Positions 8,250 to 16,781 of a DNA stretch of 64,000 bases are shown here, piece by piece. Source of the stretch: JBNKFV01 sp050290265 (lineage in GTDB: Bacteria > Pseudomonadota > Gammaproteobacteria > Pseudomonadales > Cellvibrionaceae); contig JBNKHI010000015.1 in NCBI GenBank assembly GCA_050290265.1, positions 1-64,000 of the forward strand. Reading direction: 5' to 3'. Under the pieces are notes generated by a model. It was given only the letters and a program-made list of their open reading frames with translations, made no database searches and was not told the DNA's origin. Positions within the stretch are counted from its first letter, which is position 1. Each line of letters opens with the position of its first letter. The position numbers and the translations under genes were made by a program.

Positions 8250-9302
8250 TTAGTGGAAACGCTGTCCTGTCACTCGAGACCACCACGTTAAAAGCACTTT
8301 ATCGACGGCTGCTGCAACGGAAATACCTAATTTTTCTTGTAGGGTCTTTTTGTGGACATAACTAACTTCAAACAAATCTGCAGTGTCAGCCAGGCCCGTG
8401 AGGTAATCGTCGCTTGTCTGCAGCTCGTCAACTAATTTATGCTCCAGAGCGCGCTGACCAAACCACACTTCGCCAGTAGCCACTTCGGCTAGATTAACCT
8501 GTCTACGCTTCTCCCCCACAAAATCTTTAAAGAGGACATGAGTATCCTCCAGGTCTTCTAAAAACTTCTTTCGACCTTTCTCTGTATTTTCTCCAAACAC
8601 TGTTAGCGTCCGCTTGTATTCACCGGCCGTCAGCACTTCGTAATCAACATCGTGTTTCTGCAAAACTTTATGAAAGTTAGGAAGCTGGGCAACTACGCCG
8701 ATAGAGCCGATCACTGCAAACGGCGCCGCAACAATTTTATTAGCCACACACGCCATCATATAGCCACCGCTTGCAGCGACCTTGTCGACACAGGCTGTTA
8801 GTGCAATCCCCTTATCGACAATTCGGCTGAGCTGGCTTGAGGCCAACCCATAGCTGTGCACCATACCACCGCCACTTTCCAACCGGACGACAACCTCATC
8901 GTGCGCATCTGCAACTGCTAAAATTGCCGTAATTTCTTCTCTCAGTGATTCCGTAGCAGAGGCTTTTATATCGCCATCAAAATCAACGACGTAAACCCGC
9001 TTACGCTGATGATTACTCAAGGATTCCTTCTTTTTTGCTTCTAGCTTTTTCTTGGCCTTTTCTTCCTTTTGCTCTTGTTTTAAGACTTTTTTATATTGCT
9101 CGGCATCCAGAATGGCACTTTTTAATGTGTCAGCCATATCCATATAAATATCGTTTAATTTAGTGATTTCGATATGCCCTCGCTCGGATGAGCGCCTGCC
9201 GCGCATGCTTGCAGACACTAAAATACCGACCACAACAGCGATAGCTATTACAATAGTCACTGATTTCGCGAGGAAAAGACCATAGTTCGATAAAAATTCC
9301 AA
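8250..9302 (-). CDS. sohB: Inner-membrane serine protease SohB
   Basis: 350 residues from a TTG at 9302, preferred because GGAGA lies 8 nt upstream and the N-terminus (EFLSNYGLFLAK) then aligns with E. coli SohB; the frame stays open to a TTG at 9338. One membrane helix is near residues 8-30, followed by a Lys/Glu-rich coiled stretch. The S49 peptidase domain has the nucleophile in ASGGYMMA and the general-base Lys in the GEYKRTLT region, the Ser/Lys dyad of the SppA/SohB family, on the periplasmic side. The exact substrate is unknown in the family; it can act as a backup periplasmic protease. No partner gene in the same operon is evident. Confidence 0.94.
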   Translation of the reverse strand: MEFLSNYGLFLAKSVTIVIAIAVVVGILVSASMRGRRSSERGHIEITKLNDIYMDMADTLKSAILDAEQYKKVLKQEQKEEKAKKKLEAKKKESLSNHQRKRVYVVDFDGDIKASATESLREEITAILAVADAHDEVVVRLESGGGMVHSYGLASSQLSRIVDKGIALTACVDKVAASGGYMMACVANKIVAAPFAVIGSIGVVAQLPNFHKVLQKHDVDYEVLTAGEYKRTLTVFGENTEKGRKKFLEDLEDTHVLFKDFVGEKRRQVNLAEVATGEVWFGQRALEHKLVDELQTSDDYLTGLADTADLFEVSYVHKKTLQEKLGISVAAAVDKVLLTWWSRVTGQRFH

Positions 9303-9472
9303 AAGTAAATCTCCATTCGTTAATACGTAAGTCGTCAATTTTTAAGTCATGATTCGTATGAATAAACGCTAGGTCAGCATCATTTACTGAAAGGTGAGCA
9401 GTGATACCGTGTTCCGGCAACCATGTAAAGAGGGGTAAGAGGGTTTTGTGTTTTGAGGGAAAGGCGCACTGA

Positions 9473-10126
9473 CTATTGCCAGCGCTCTACCGCTTGCTGT
9501 GCTTGACGATTTAAAGGCCGCGCAAGTAAACCACTATAGGTCAGCGCGACATCATAAAGAGCCCCGTCTTCCATAGGAACATAAGCCGCATTTCCATAGG
9601 CAGCGTCAATCCAGCCAGGAAATAGACCGCTGGATTTCAACAAACTCCAAACATCGACCCCTTGATATTCTGGCCCTAAAGAATAGACGCTTCTCGGCGC
9701 GTTAAGCTCGTCTTCCAATGTAAAATAACGGCCACTGAGACGCTCTAGTCGAAAAGCGGGTTTAACGCCCAAGCGGGCTAGCTGCCCAGTGGGTTTAATT
9801 AATTTTGCGTCTAACTGCCATTGGTCCCCATAGAGCTCAAATTCCTGCTCATTGCCAAGGCTGTCTGTCAATTGCACCCGGTAATGCTGTACATCGATTT
9901 GCTCAAAACTCAACGTAGCGATAGATGTTTCGCTCAATGCCTGCTTATAGCCGTAAATATCCCATGCAAACGCCAGAAACATGAGCGAAGCCAGCAATAA
10001 CAACAAGCCGCTAAAGCCTCGGACACACCCCAAAAACCAGTTTTTGCGCCAAAGAACACGGAGCATAAAATAGACGAACAGCAAGCTAACGAGCACAGCG
10101 AGCCCGGCAATAATTTGCAGCAGCAT
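9473..10126 (-). CDS. Conserved membrane protein of unknown function
   Basis: 217 residues. Two membrane helices are near residues 2-24 and 32-56, separated by a short basic loop (RVLWRKNW); the remaining 160 residues look like a soluble beta-rich domain that should face the periplasm. Related proteins in Pseudomonas are sometimes labelled as efflux pumps, but nothing here supports transport: there are only two helices and no ATPase or fusion-protein features. It follows the ChpA-like gene on the same strand after 76 bp and precedes sohB by 170 bp. Confidence 0.8.
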   Translation of the reverse strand: MLLQIIAGLAVLVSLLFVYFMLRVLWRKNWFLGCVRGFSGLLLLLASLMFLAFAWDIYGYKQALSETSIATLSFEQIDVQHYRVQLTDSLGNEQEFELYGDQWQLDAKLIKPTGQLARLGVKPAFRLERLSGRYFTLEDELNAPRSVYSLGPEYQGVDVWSLLKSSGLFPGWIDAAYGNAAYVPMEDGALYDVALTYSGLLARPLNRQAQQAVERWQ

Positions 10127-10202
10127 AAGCCTAATCCTTTCCCTGTTGTACCCTATTCATACATACTAAGAGTTATTAATTTACCGACGAGACAACCCTA
10201 CA

Positions 10203-11906
10203 CTAGGTCACGGAATAACCTAACGCAGCCAAACTTTCCTCAGCCACCTCCAATACTTTTTCATCAACCGAATAGCCCGATTGGATGGCATTAATATAGT
10301 ATTCGAGGCTAATTACCGCATCGGCAAATGTTTCAAGAAGCTGCTGCAACACGGCGGGTTGATCATTGGACATTAATGCATATTCAATAAAATTCGCACA
10401 CTGCTCGGCTACCTTTGCTGCGCGATGAAATTGCATAATTGCCATCCCGCCACGAATATGTGTCAAAGTAGTCACTACGTTTTTAATATGACCCCGGTCG
10501 TAGTTTGATTCAGCAAATGAATTCAAAGCCCGCTTAATCAACGACAGCCCTGCTTCAATCTCGGTCAAAACAACCTGCTGCGCTTCCGCATAGTGCGTCT
10601 GAGAAGTAACAGCCTTACGCTGATCTACATCGTTTGAGACCGTACGCTCATCAGTGAGATGCAGCTTATCCAAAGCTGCAATCCGGCTTTCCACGTAAAG
10701 CAGAGTATCGGCAATCGACAGTAAATCGGGTACCGACGCTGACTTTTTCTGCCAGGCTTGGAGTGTGTCGATATCCGCCCGCAAAGGCGCGCTGGCGGAT
10801 GTCAAACCCACCACAGGAAGGATGTCGGCAACCTTTTTGAGAATACTGATCAGTTCTGACAAATCGACTTGGTCTGCGCGCTGGGCTTGGGAGGCTAACT
10901 CAAGAATTTCCTTTGCTGCTCGCAACTCGTCTTGTAGCACTGCGCTAACTGAAGATACCGTTAAATTATTCGGCCCGCGAAGATCATCCATCTGCTCGCG
11001 GAGCTTCGCATCTGAATAACCAGGCCCAGTACAGCCAAGCTGCTCAATGAAACTTTGTACCCTTTCAGTATAGGGTTGGCTCAGGGTAATAAGGTACAGT
11101 AACTCACGATGAAGCTTTTCATTGGCAGGTTGATCCGCTTTGCCATTATTGATTTGAAACGATTTAATCTCGCGGTCAATAGCACCCAATAAGCGCTTGC
11201 GCGCAGGGGTTAATGTCAAGAGACCTTTCATCAAGCTCTCAAAAAACAGATCCCCGAGCTGCCAAGTAACACCAATAGACATGCCTGGTGATACAGTAAA
11301 CAACCGCTGCAAAGCCCTCTGCATCATGCCAAAAGAAACTCTAGCCGGTTTACCCTGCAATATACTTAATAAACCAACCTGATACATATGCCGAAAGCGC
11401 TTAATCGAAGCACTTCGTTCTTCATTTGTCACGCCTTCCGGCAGCTGGCCACTTACCGTGGGCCAGTTTACTTTCTCGTGATAAAAATAGGACTCAGCAA
11501 TGAATGGCTGCCGCATTTGTGAGCGCACGTCATTAATCGAGGGGATCAGCAAAGCTGGCATGCCCAGTTGGTTTTTCAAGACATACTCTATATACCGCGG
11601 AAGAACAAACAGCCCGCCAGCTAAGGCTTCTACTACCGCATCAGTGCCGTCGTCAGTACGGCTCTCCGCCAACGCGGGCACAAGCAGTGCCAACTCTTTT
11701 GCCAGCACATCAGCGCCAGTTAGCTGCACTAGAGATAACGTGCCGCTAATTTGTTTCAGCCCAGCCTCCAGCTCATCCAGATAATCACCTTGTCTATCAG
11801 TGATGCATTTTTCGAGCTGTTTCGTTGTCGTATCTATAGCTGACTGCAACTCTGTTTTAACCAGTTTCAGTGAAGCTAAGTTTATTTCAATGCCAGATTC
11901 TGCCAC
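10203..11906 (-). CDS. Orphan ChpA/PilL N-terminal-like phosphotransfer scaffold
   Basis: 567 residues, mostly helical, no membrane segment. Residues of about 10-90 resemble the first Hpt-like bundle of the twitching-motility kinase ChpA (LVKTELQSAI, then ISGTLSLVQLTGADVLAKEL). Residues of about 445-520 form a second bundle in which the usual His-x-x-Lys-Gly phosphoacceptor is HIRGG. The CheA catalytic, CheW-like and receiver modules of full ChpA are absent and no pil or chp gene lies nearby. Relatives are sometimes misnamed ferrous iron transporter B; there is no G-protein or membrane part here. It may be a stand-alone phosphorelay or docking protein. ATG at 11906. Confidence 0.65.
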   Translation of the reverse strand: MAESGIEINLASLKLVKTELQSAIDTTTKQLEKCITDRQGDYLDELEAGLKQISGTLSLVQLTGADVLAKELALLVPALAESRTDDGTDAVVEALAGGLFVLPRYIEYVLKNQLGMPALLIPSINDVRSQMRQPFIAESYFYHEKVNWPTVSGQLPEGVTNEERSASIKRFRHMYQVGLLSILQGKPARVSFGMMQRALQRLFTVSPGMSIGVTWQLGDLFFESLMKGLLTLTPARKRLLGAIDREIKSFQINNGKADQPANEKLHRELLYLITLSQPYTERVQSFIEQLGCTGPGYSDAKLREQMDDLRGPNNLTVSSVSAVLQDELRAAKEILELASQAQRADQVDLSELISILKKVADILPVVGLTSASAPLRADIDTLQAWQKKSASVPDLLSIADTLLYVESRIAALDKLHLTDERTVSNDVDQRKAVTSQTHYAEAQQVVLTEIEAGLSLIKRALNSFAESNYDRGHIKNVVTTLTHIRGGMAIMQFHRAAKVAEQCANFIEYALMSNDQPAVLQQLLETFADAVISLEYYINAIQSGYSVDEKVLEVAEESLAALGYSVT

Positions 11907-12293
11907 GCTTTGGATCCTTTACATCACTTATCTACAACCTAGTTAAAACCCGACTATACTAGATTCACAAAGGCAGTTAACCAATAATTTGTTTTGATTT
12001 CGGTAATTTAGCACGATACCTTCATCTAGTTTGTGATGAAAGCCGAAAACTGTGATCTTATGAAACTGTAACGATCAAGTACTAAACCCAATGCCTTATT
12101 GGCCAGTATTAAGATAAGAACATCATAAACTTGCTAAGATTGACAAAATTCTAAACTAATAAAATAGTTAAATACTTGAATTTTTTAACAATCAAGGTAC
12201 TTTCCATGCTGACCGAAAATTGAGAAACGCCAGCAAGTCGGTCAGCGGCCCAAATAAACGGCTCTTCAACCTCCATTCATAAGGCACCCAGAT
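11907..12293. other. Divergent intergenic region upstream of nhaB
   Basis: 387 bp, AT-rich, between the ChpA-like gene and nhaB. A TTGACA word is at 12140-12145 but no well-spaced -10 follows it. The part closest to nhaB contains a strong inverted repeat listed separately. No small gene with a ribosome site was found. Confidence 0.5.
12208..12246 (+). promoter_or_regulatory. Stem-loop in the nhaB leader
   Basis: GCTGACCGA (12208-12216) and TCGGTCAGC (12238-12246) are perfect 9-bp complements around a 21-nt loop, ending 47 nt before the nhaB start codon. No T-tract follows, so it is not a simple terminator. A cation-responsive leader or a regulator site are both possible; this is inference from position. 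Confidence 0.5.
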
Positions 12294-13811
12294 ATGGCAC
12301 AATCGCTTAATCAGGCTTTCGCTAAGAACTTTCTCGGTCAATCTCCCGATTGGTACAAACAGGCAATTATCGCCTTTTTAATTCTGAACCCAATCCTGTT
12401 AATGCTTGCCGGCCCGTTCATTACCGGCTGGGTCCTATTGGCTGAATTCATTTTCACACTGGCAATGGCCTTAAAGTGCTACCCGCTTCAACCTGGAGGC
12501 TTATTGGCCTTAGAAGCTGTTTTAATGGGCATGACAAATCCTGATTCTATCTACCATGAAGTAACTGGCGCCCTTCCCGTTATTCTACTATTGATGTTTA
12601 TGGTGGCAGGGATCTACTTCATGAAGTCAATGCTACTTTATGTATTCACCAAGATCCTCGTAAAAATTCGATCAAAAACCCTGCTGTCACTGCTTTTTTC
12701 TCTCGTTGCAGGTCTGCTGTCAGCATTCCTCGATGCCTTGACGGTGACCGCCGTCCTGATAGCCGTAGCCGTAGGTTTTTACGCGGTTTATCACAAGGTA
12801 GCCTCAGGAAGACAAGCACACAGTGATCACGACCATGCCGACGACAGTACTGTACATGAGTTCAACCGAGAAGATTTGGATCAGTTTCGAGCGTTTCTAC
12901 GCAGCTTAATCATGCATGGCGCTGTAGGCACGGCCTTGGGCGGTGTATGCACTCTAGTTGGCGAGCCCCAGAATTTACTTATCGCACAAAAGGCGGGCTG
13001 GGAGTTCAGCGAGTTTTTTATTCGCATGGCACCTGTCACCATGCCGACGTTATGTGCCGGTCTGATCACAGTAATTGCCCTTGAACGTTTTAAGCTGTTT
13101 GGTTATGGCGCTAAACTACCACAAGCAGTAAGGAGCGTATTAGAAGAATTCGCAACCAACCAAGACAGCCAGCGAACAAAGCGAGAAACCGCATCACTGA
13201 TTATTCAAGGCATAGGTGCAATAATCCTGGTTATTGCACTGGGGACCCATGCAGCAGAGGTTGGCTTAATAGGGTTGATGATCATTGTCCTATTAACAGC
13301 ACTTAACGGCGTGATTGAGGAGCATCAAATTGGCCACGCCTTTGAAGAGGCTCTTCCGTTTACGTCTCTGCTCGTGGTATTTTTCGCCGTTGTTGCTGTC
13401 ATTCATGACCAGCATCTATTCACGCCGATCACATCTGCCGTACTAAACCTGGATGAAACTATCCAGGGGCCAATGCTATTTTTGGCAAACGGCATTTTAT
13501 CCATGATCAGTGACAACGTATTCGTTGCTACGGTTTACATCAATGAAGTTAAAGCAGCGCTGGACGCAGGCACTATATCAAGGGCACATTTCGAAACATT
13601 GGCAGTTGCAATCAATACGGGTACAAACTTACCCAGTGTCGCCACACCGAATGGCCAGGCAGCATTCCTCTTTTTGTTAACATCAGCCCTAGCACCGCTA
13701 ATCCGCCTCTCTTATGGCCGAATGGTATTGATGGCGCTACCCTACACAATAGTACTGGGTGGCGTTGCAATGGCTTGTGTAACTTGGGTTCTGCCACTCT
13801 TCGAGGGTTAA
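12294..13811 (+). CDS. nhaB: Na+/H+ antiporter NhaB
   Basis: 505 residues, the NhaB length. It is an inner-membrane electrogenic antiporter that expels Na+ (or Li+) in exchange for protons. About twelve hydrophobic helices are visible. Family-typical segments are FLDALTVTAVLIAVAVGFY, GTALGGVCTLVGEPQNLLI and the C-terminal TGTNLPSVATPNGQAAFLF. A His/Asp-rich cytoplasmic loop (about residues 175-190) carries SDHDHADD. ATG at 12294. Together with nqr in this window it suggests reliance on a sodium cycle. A structured leader lies upstream and a bidirectional terminator follows. Confidence 0.97.
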   Translation: MAQSLNQAFAKNFLGQSPDWYKQAIIAFLILNPILLMLAGPFITGWVLLAEFIFTLAMALKCYPLQPGGLLALEAVLMGMTNPDSIYHEVTGALPVILLLMFMVAGIYFMKSMLLYVFTKILVKIRSKTLLSLLFSLVAGLLSAFLDALTVTAVLIAVAVGFYAVYHKVASGRQAHSDHDHADDSTVHEFNREDLDQFRAFLRSLIMHGAVGTALGGVCTLVGEPQNLLIAQKAGWEFSEFFIRMAPVTMPTLCAGLITVIALERFKLFGYGAKLPQAVRSVLEEFATNQDSQRTKRETASLIIQGIGAIILVIALGTHAAEVGLIGLMIIVLLTALNGVIEEHQIGHAFEEALPFTSLLVVFFAVVAVIHDQHLFTPITSAVLNLDETIQGPMLFLANGILSMISDNVFVATVYINEVKAALDAGTISRAHFETLAVAINTGTNLPSVATPNGQAAFLFLLTSALAPLIRLSYGRMVLMALPYTIVLGGVAMACVTWVLPLFEG

Positions 13812-13838
13812 TCTACACAAGGTCCAATGACCCAGATA

Positions 13839-13873
13839 TAAAAAAAGCCAAAGCAAATGCTTTGGCTTTTTTT
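13839..13873. terminator. Bidirectional rho-independent terminator after nhaB
   Basis: GCCAAAGCA (13847-13855) pairs with TGCTTTGGC (13858-13866). A T-run follows on the plus strand and an A-run precedes, which gives a T-run on the minus strand. It serves nhaB and the small convergent gene at 13933-14049. Confidence 0.9.
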
Positions 13874-13932
13874 ATGAATCGGAGAAGGTACATACCTTCA
13901 CCTATGAAAACGGCTAACGAAGGAACCGCTGA

Positions 13933-14049
13933 TTACTGGCCTGCCACCCAAAAAATACATGTAGCTACAAAAACCACAATCAATACAACAGCTGCAATAG
14001 AATCAGCAAAGCTATCGCCCTCTTCCTGCATATGTAGATCATTATTCAT
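13933..14049 (-). CDS. 38-residue single-pass membrane protein
   Basis: ATG at 14049 to TAA at 13933 encodes 38 residues: an acidic N-terminus (MNNDLHMQEEGDSFADSI), one strongly hydrophobic helix at about residues 18-36 and a short WVAGQ end. GGAGGA lies 7 nt upstream of the ATG, a strong ribosome site for so short a frame. The frame ends ahead of the shared terminator at 13839-13873. The FADSIAA entry into a single helix resembles small unnamed proteins that I recall from other marine gammaproteobacteria. It probably sits in the inner membrane; a partner such as a transporter subunit is conceivable but not shown. Confidence 0.72.
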   Translation of the reverse strand: MNNDLHMQEEGDSFADSIAAVVLIVVFVATCIFWVAGQ

Positions 14050-14492
14050 AACATTTTCCTCCGTCTTATTATTATCGGAACAGCCAGTAAAGGATACTTA
14101 GCCACTCAATGTTAGGCATATAATCGGCCTTAGGGGCATTTAACGTGAGAAGATTGTGTCCTGGCAAGCAACAATTCAGCTTATAACATTTTCTTCTTAG
14201 GATAATGCCAAGCATTATTTTAAATGCTAGCCATGGCTTGTTAGTGTTACTTATTGCTACACGGCTACCCAAATAATTCCTTATATATTCGCTAATTGAA
14301 ACTCCCTCGAGAGGATCGCAGACCCAGGGAATTTAGTGTATCCTGCGCGCCTATTTTTCAACGTAGCCCAAGGATTTTGGATGCGTAAAGCCAGCGACTA
14401 ACGGAAAGTATGAATTGAGTAGCCTCCAATCTGGCTAACACTTTGACACACGCACTTATTATTTTTTTATAATCTTGCAGGGACTTCAGTCT
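14050..14492. other. Divergent intergenic region upstream of cysI
   Basis: 443 bp between the small membrane protein gene and cysI. It should contain promoters for both. An imperfect inverted repeat (AAACTCCCT near 14299, AGGGAATTT near 14327, one mismatch) is the only structure I noticed. No convincing gene; open frames here lack ribosome sites. Confidence 0.45.
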
Positions 14493-16157
14493 ATGTACGT
14501 ATATGACAATCATGACTTTCAGATTATTCGCGATCGCATTGCGCAGTTTCGCGGGCAAACTGAACGTTATCTGGCAGGAGAGCTAAAAGACGAGGCATTT
14601 CTGCCATTACGTCTGCAAAACGGCCTCTATATCCAGCGCTTGGCCCCCATGTTACGCGTTAATGTTCCCTACGGTATGCTCAACAGTAAGCAATTGCGCA
14701 AACTCGCTCATATAGCCAGGCATTATGATAAAGGCTACTGCCATATCAGTACTCGTCAAAACGTCCAATTTAACTGGCCAGAACTGTCGGAAGTGCCCGA
14801 TATTCTAGCAGAGCTTTCAGAAGTAGAAATGCATGCAACTCAATCGAGTGGCAACTGTATTCGCAATACAACATCAGACCAATTTGCGGGCATCGCCAAA
14901 GACGAATCTGTCGACCCACGCCCCTATTGCGAAATTATCCGACAATGGTCAAGTTTTCACCCTGAATTCGCCTTTTTACCAAGGAAATTTAAGATCGCCG
15001 TAACGGGAGCTTCTGCTGATCGTGCCGCCGTTCAGGTGCATGATATTGGTTTACGCCTTAAGCTCAACGAACAAGGCGAGCTTGGCTTCGCAGTCTACGT
15101 GGGTGGTGGCCTCGGCCGAACACCTGTAATTGGCTCGGTAATTAATGAGTTCCTTCCTGAAAAGGATCTATTAACTTATTTAGAAGCTATTTTGCGGGTC
15201 TACAATCAACTCGGCAATCGAGAAAATAAATATAAGGCACGAATCAAAATCTTGGTCAAAGCCCTAGGCATTGAAACATTCGCTGAAAAAGTTGCGGCTG
15301 AATGGCAGCATATAAAAGATGGAGCGATGCAATTAACTGACGAAGAGATTGCACGCGCAAAGACATTTTTTACCGCTCCGGCATACGAAGCAATAGATGA
15401 GTCTTCCGCTGAGCAAGAACTTGATGCAACAGCAGCAGAAAACGTGGCCTTCAAGAAGTGGTTACAACGCAACACCTTTACACACCGAATTCCGGGTTAC
15501 AAAGCTGTTGTTTTATCTCTAAAACCCACCGGCGTAGCACCCGGGGATATCACTGACAGCCAGCTAGACACCATTGCAGACTTGGCGGACACCTATAGCT
15601 TCGGCGAAGTAAGAACGACTCACGAGCAAAATATCGTCATGGGAGATGTAAAAACCAGTGACCTGCTTTCCTTGTGGCAAAAGTTGAAAGTTGCTGGTTT
15701 CGCGACACCCAATATAGGCACATTAACCGATATGATTTGCTGCCCTGGTGGAGATTTTTGCTCCCTTGCGAACGCAAAATCCATCCCTGTTGCTGAAGCT
15801 ATCCAACGCGAATTTGAAGACCTTGATTATGTCTATGACCTAGGCGAACTAGATCTGAATATTTCCGGTTGCATGAATGCATGTGGACATCATCACGTCG
15901 GACACATCGGTATTCTAGGCGTCGACAAAAAAGGCGAAGAATTTTATCAAGTACAGCTAGGCGGAAGTGCCGGTAACAACACATCACTAGGTAAGGTGCT
16001 TGGCCCCGCTTTCGGCAGTGAAGAAATTCCTGGCGTTATCCGCAAGTTGCTTGACGTCTATGTTGAAAGCCGAACTGATGAAGAATTATTTATCGATACA
16101 TACCGCCGTGTCGGTCTTTCTCCCTTTAAGGAGCGTGTTTATGCCAAAGCTAATTAA
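14493..16157 (+). CDS. cysI: Siroheme/4Fe-4S sulfite (nitrite) reductase
   Basis: 554 residues from the ATG at 14493, which has a GGGA 9 nt upstream; an in-frame TTG at 14475 is less likely. The protein has the doubled ferredoxin-like plus siroheme-domain layout of assimilatory sulfite/nitrite reductases. The iron-sulfur/siroheme cysteines are visible as CCPGGDFC (about residue 417) and GCMNACGHHH (about residue 458). It reduces sulfite to sulfide with six electrons in cysteine synthesis. As in Pseudomonas, it is paired with a DUF934 gene that overlaps its end by 17 nt, so the two are translationally linked. Nitrite as substrate cannot be excluded from sequence. Confidence 0.93.
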   Translation: MYVYDNHDFQIIRDRIAQFRGQTERYLAGELKDEAFLPLRLQNGLYIQRLAPMLRVNVPYGMLNSKQLRKLAHIARHYDKGYCHISTRQNVQFNWPELSEVPDILAELSEVEMHATQSSGNCIRNTTSDQFAGIAKDESVDPRPYCEIIRQWSSFHPEFAFLPRKFKIAVTGASADRAAVQVHDIGLRLKLNEQGELGFAVYVGGGLGRTPVIGSVINEFLPEKDLLTYLEAILRVYNQLGNRENKYKARIKILVKALGIETFAEKVAAEWQHIKDGAMQLTDEEIARAKTFFTAPAYEAIDESSAEQELDATAAENVAFKKWLQRNTFTHRIPGYKAVVLSLKPTGVAPGDITDSQLDTIADLADTYSFGEVRTTHEQNIVMGDVKTSDLLSLWQKLKVAGFATPNIGTLTDMICCPGGDFCSLANAKSIPVAEAIQREFEDLDYVYDLGELDLNISGCMNACGHHHVGHIGILGVDKKGEEFYQVQLGGSAGNNTSLGKVLGPAFGSEEIPGVIRKLLDVYVESRTDEELFIDTYRRVGLSPFKERVYAKAN

Positions 16158-16641
16158 AGATAAGCAGATTATTGAAGACAGCTGGAACTGGGCTGATATA
16201 GATACACCGATTAGTGAGATTGCTGCGGATAAGCCCACTATTATTCCCCTCTCTCTCTGGCTATCGCAGCGAGACCAGTTGCAGGACCGTAAAGCCATGC
16301 TCGGAGTATGGCTAAGTAGCGATCAAAGTGCTGACTTGCTCGGTGAAGATGCGCAAGGCTTCGATGTGATTGCGCTTAATTTTCATTCATTTATGGACGG
16401 CCGACTGTTCTCTGCGGCGAGACTGCTAAGAGAGCGTTTTGGATATACTGGCGAATTAAGAGCGACAGGAAACTTCATACGCGACCAACTTTTCTATCTA
16501 AAGCGTTGCGGAGTCAATGCTTTCGCCTTTGCAGACGCTGAGACTGACCTTAACGCCTGCCTAAGTTCTCTGGAGGATTTCAAGGAAACTTACCAAGGCT
16601 CAACAGATCAACCGCTCCCTCTGTTTAGACGTAGAGCGTAA
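16141..16641 (+). CDS. DUF934 protein, partner of the sulfite reductase
   Basis: 166 residues from the ATG at 16141, which has AAGGAG 7 nt upstream. The start lies inside the last codons of cysI in another frame. The conserved core of DUF934 is present: WLSQRDQL, then VIALNFHSFMDGR and a gene-end segment around FAFADAETD. The family is nearly always found directly behind cysI-type reductases and is thought to assist sulfite reduction, possibly electron delivery or assembly; its biochemistry is not settled. No cofactor motif is evident. Confidence 0.9.
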   Translation: MPKLIKDKQIIEDSWNWADIDTPISEIAADKPTIIPLSLWLSQRDQLQDRKAMLGVWLSSDQSADLLGEDAQGFDVIALNFHSFMDGRLFSAARLLRERFGYTGELRATGNFIRDQLFYLKRCGVNAFAFADAETDLNACLSSLEDFKETYQGSTDQPLPLFRRRA

Positions 16642-16665
16642 ATGTAATCTACACTATTCATTATG

Positions 16666-16692
16666 AACCCAACCTCACCGTTGGGTTTTTTA
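16666..16692 (+). terminator. Rho-independent terminator after the cysI-DUF934 unit
   Basis: AACCCAAC (16666-16673) pairs with GTTGGGTT (16680-16687) around a 6-nt loop, followed by a run of T. Confidence 0.85.
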
Positions 16693-16781
16693 TGTGCTTG
16701 CTACGCTGCCAACACTGGTAAATTGAAGCTTGGCGGCTCAAATGTGATAATCCGACAACCTACCTTACTAGAGACCCAATA

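Noticed and set aside
10203..11906. Ferrous iron transporter B, a name used for relatives
   Set aside because: The protein has no membrane helices and no G-protein motifs; it is helical and ChpA-like.
16000..16140. Longer N-terminus for the DUF934 protein inside cysI
   Set aside because: The ATG at 16141 has AAGGAG at the right distance and gives the family-type N-terminus; the upstream part is a frame shadow of cysI.
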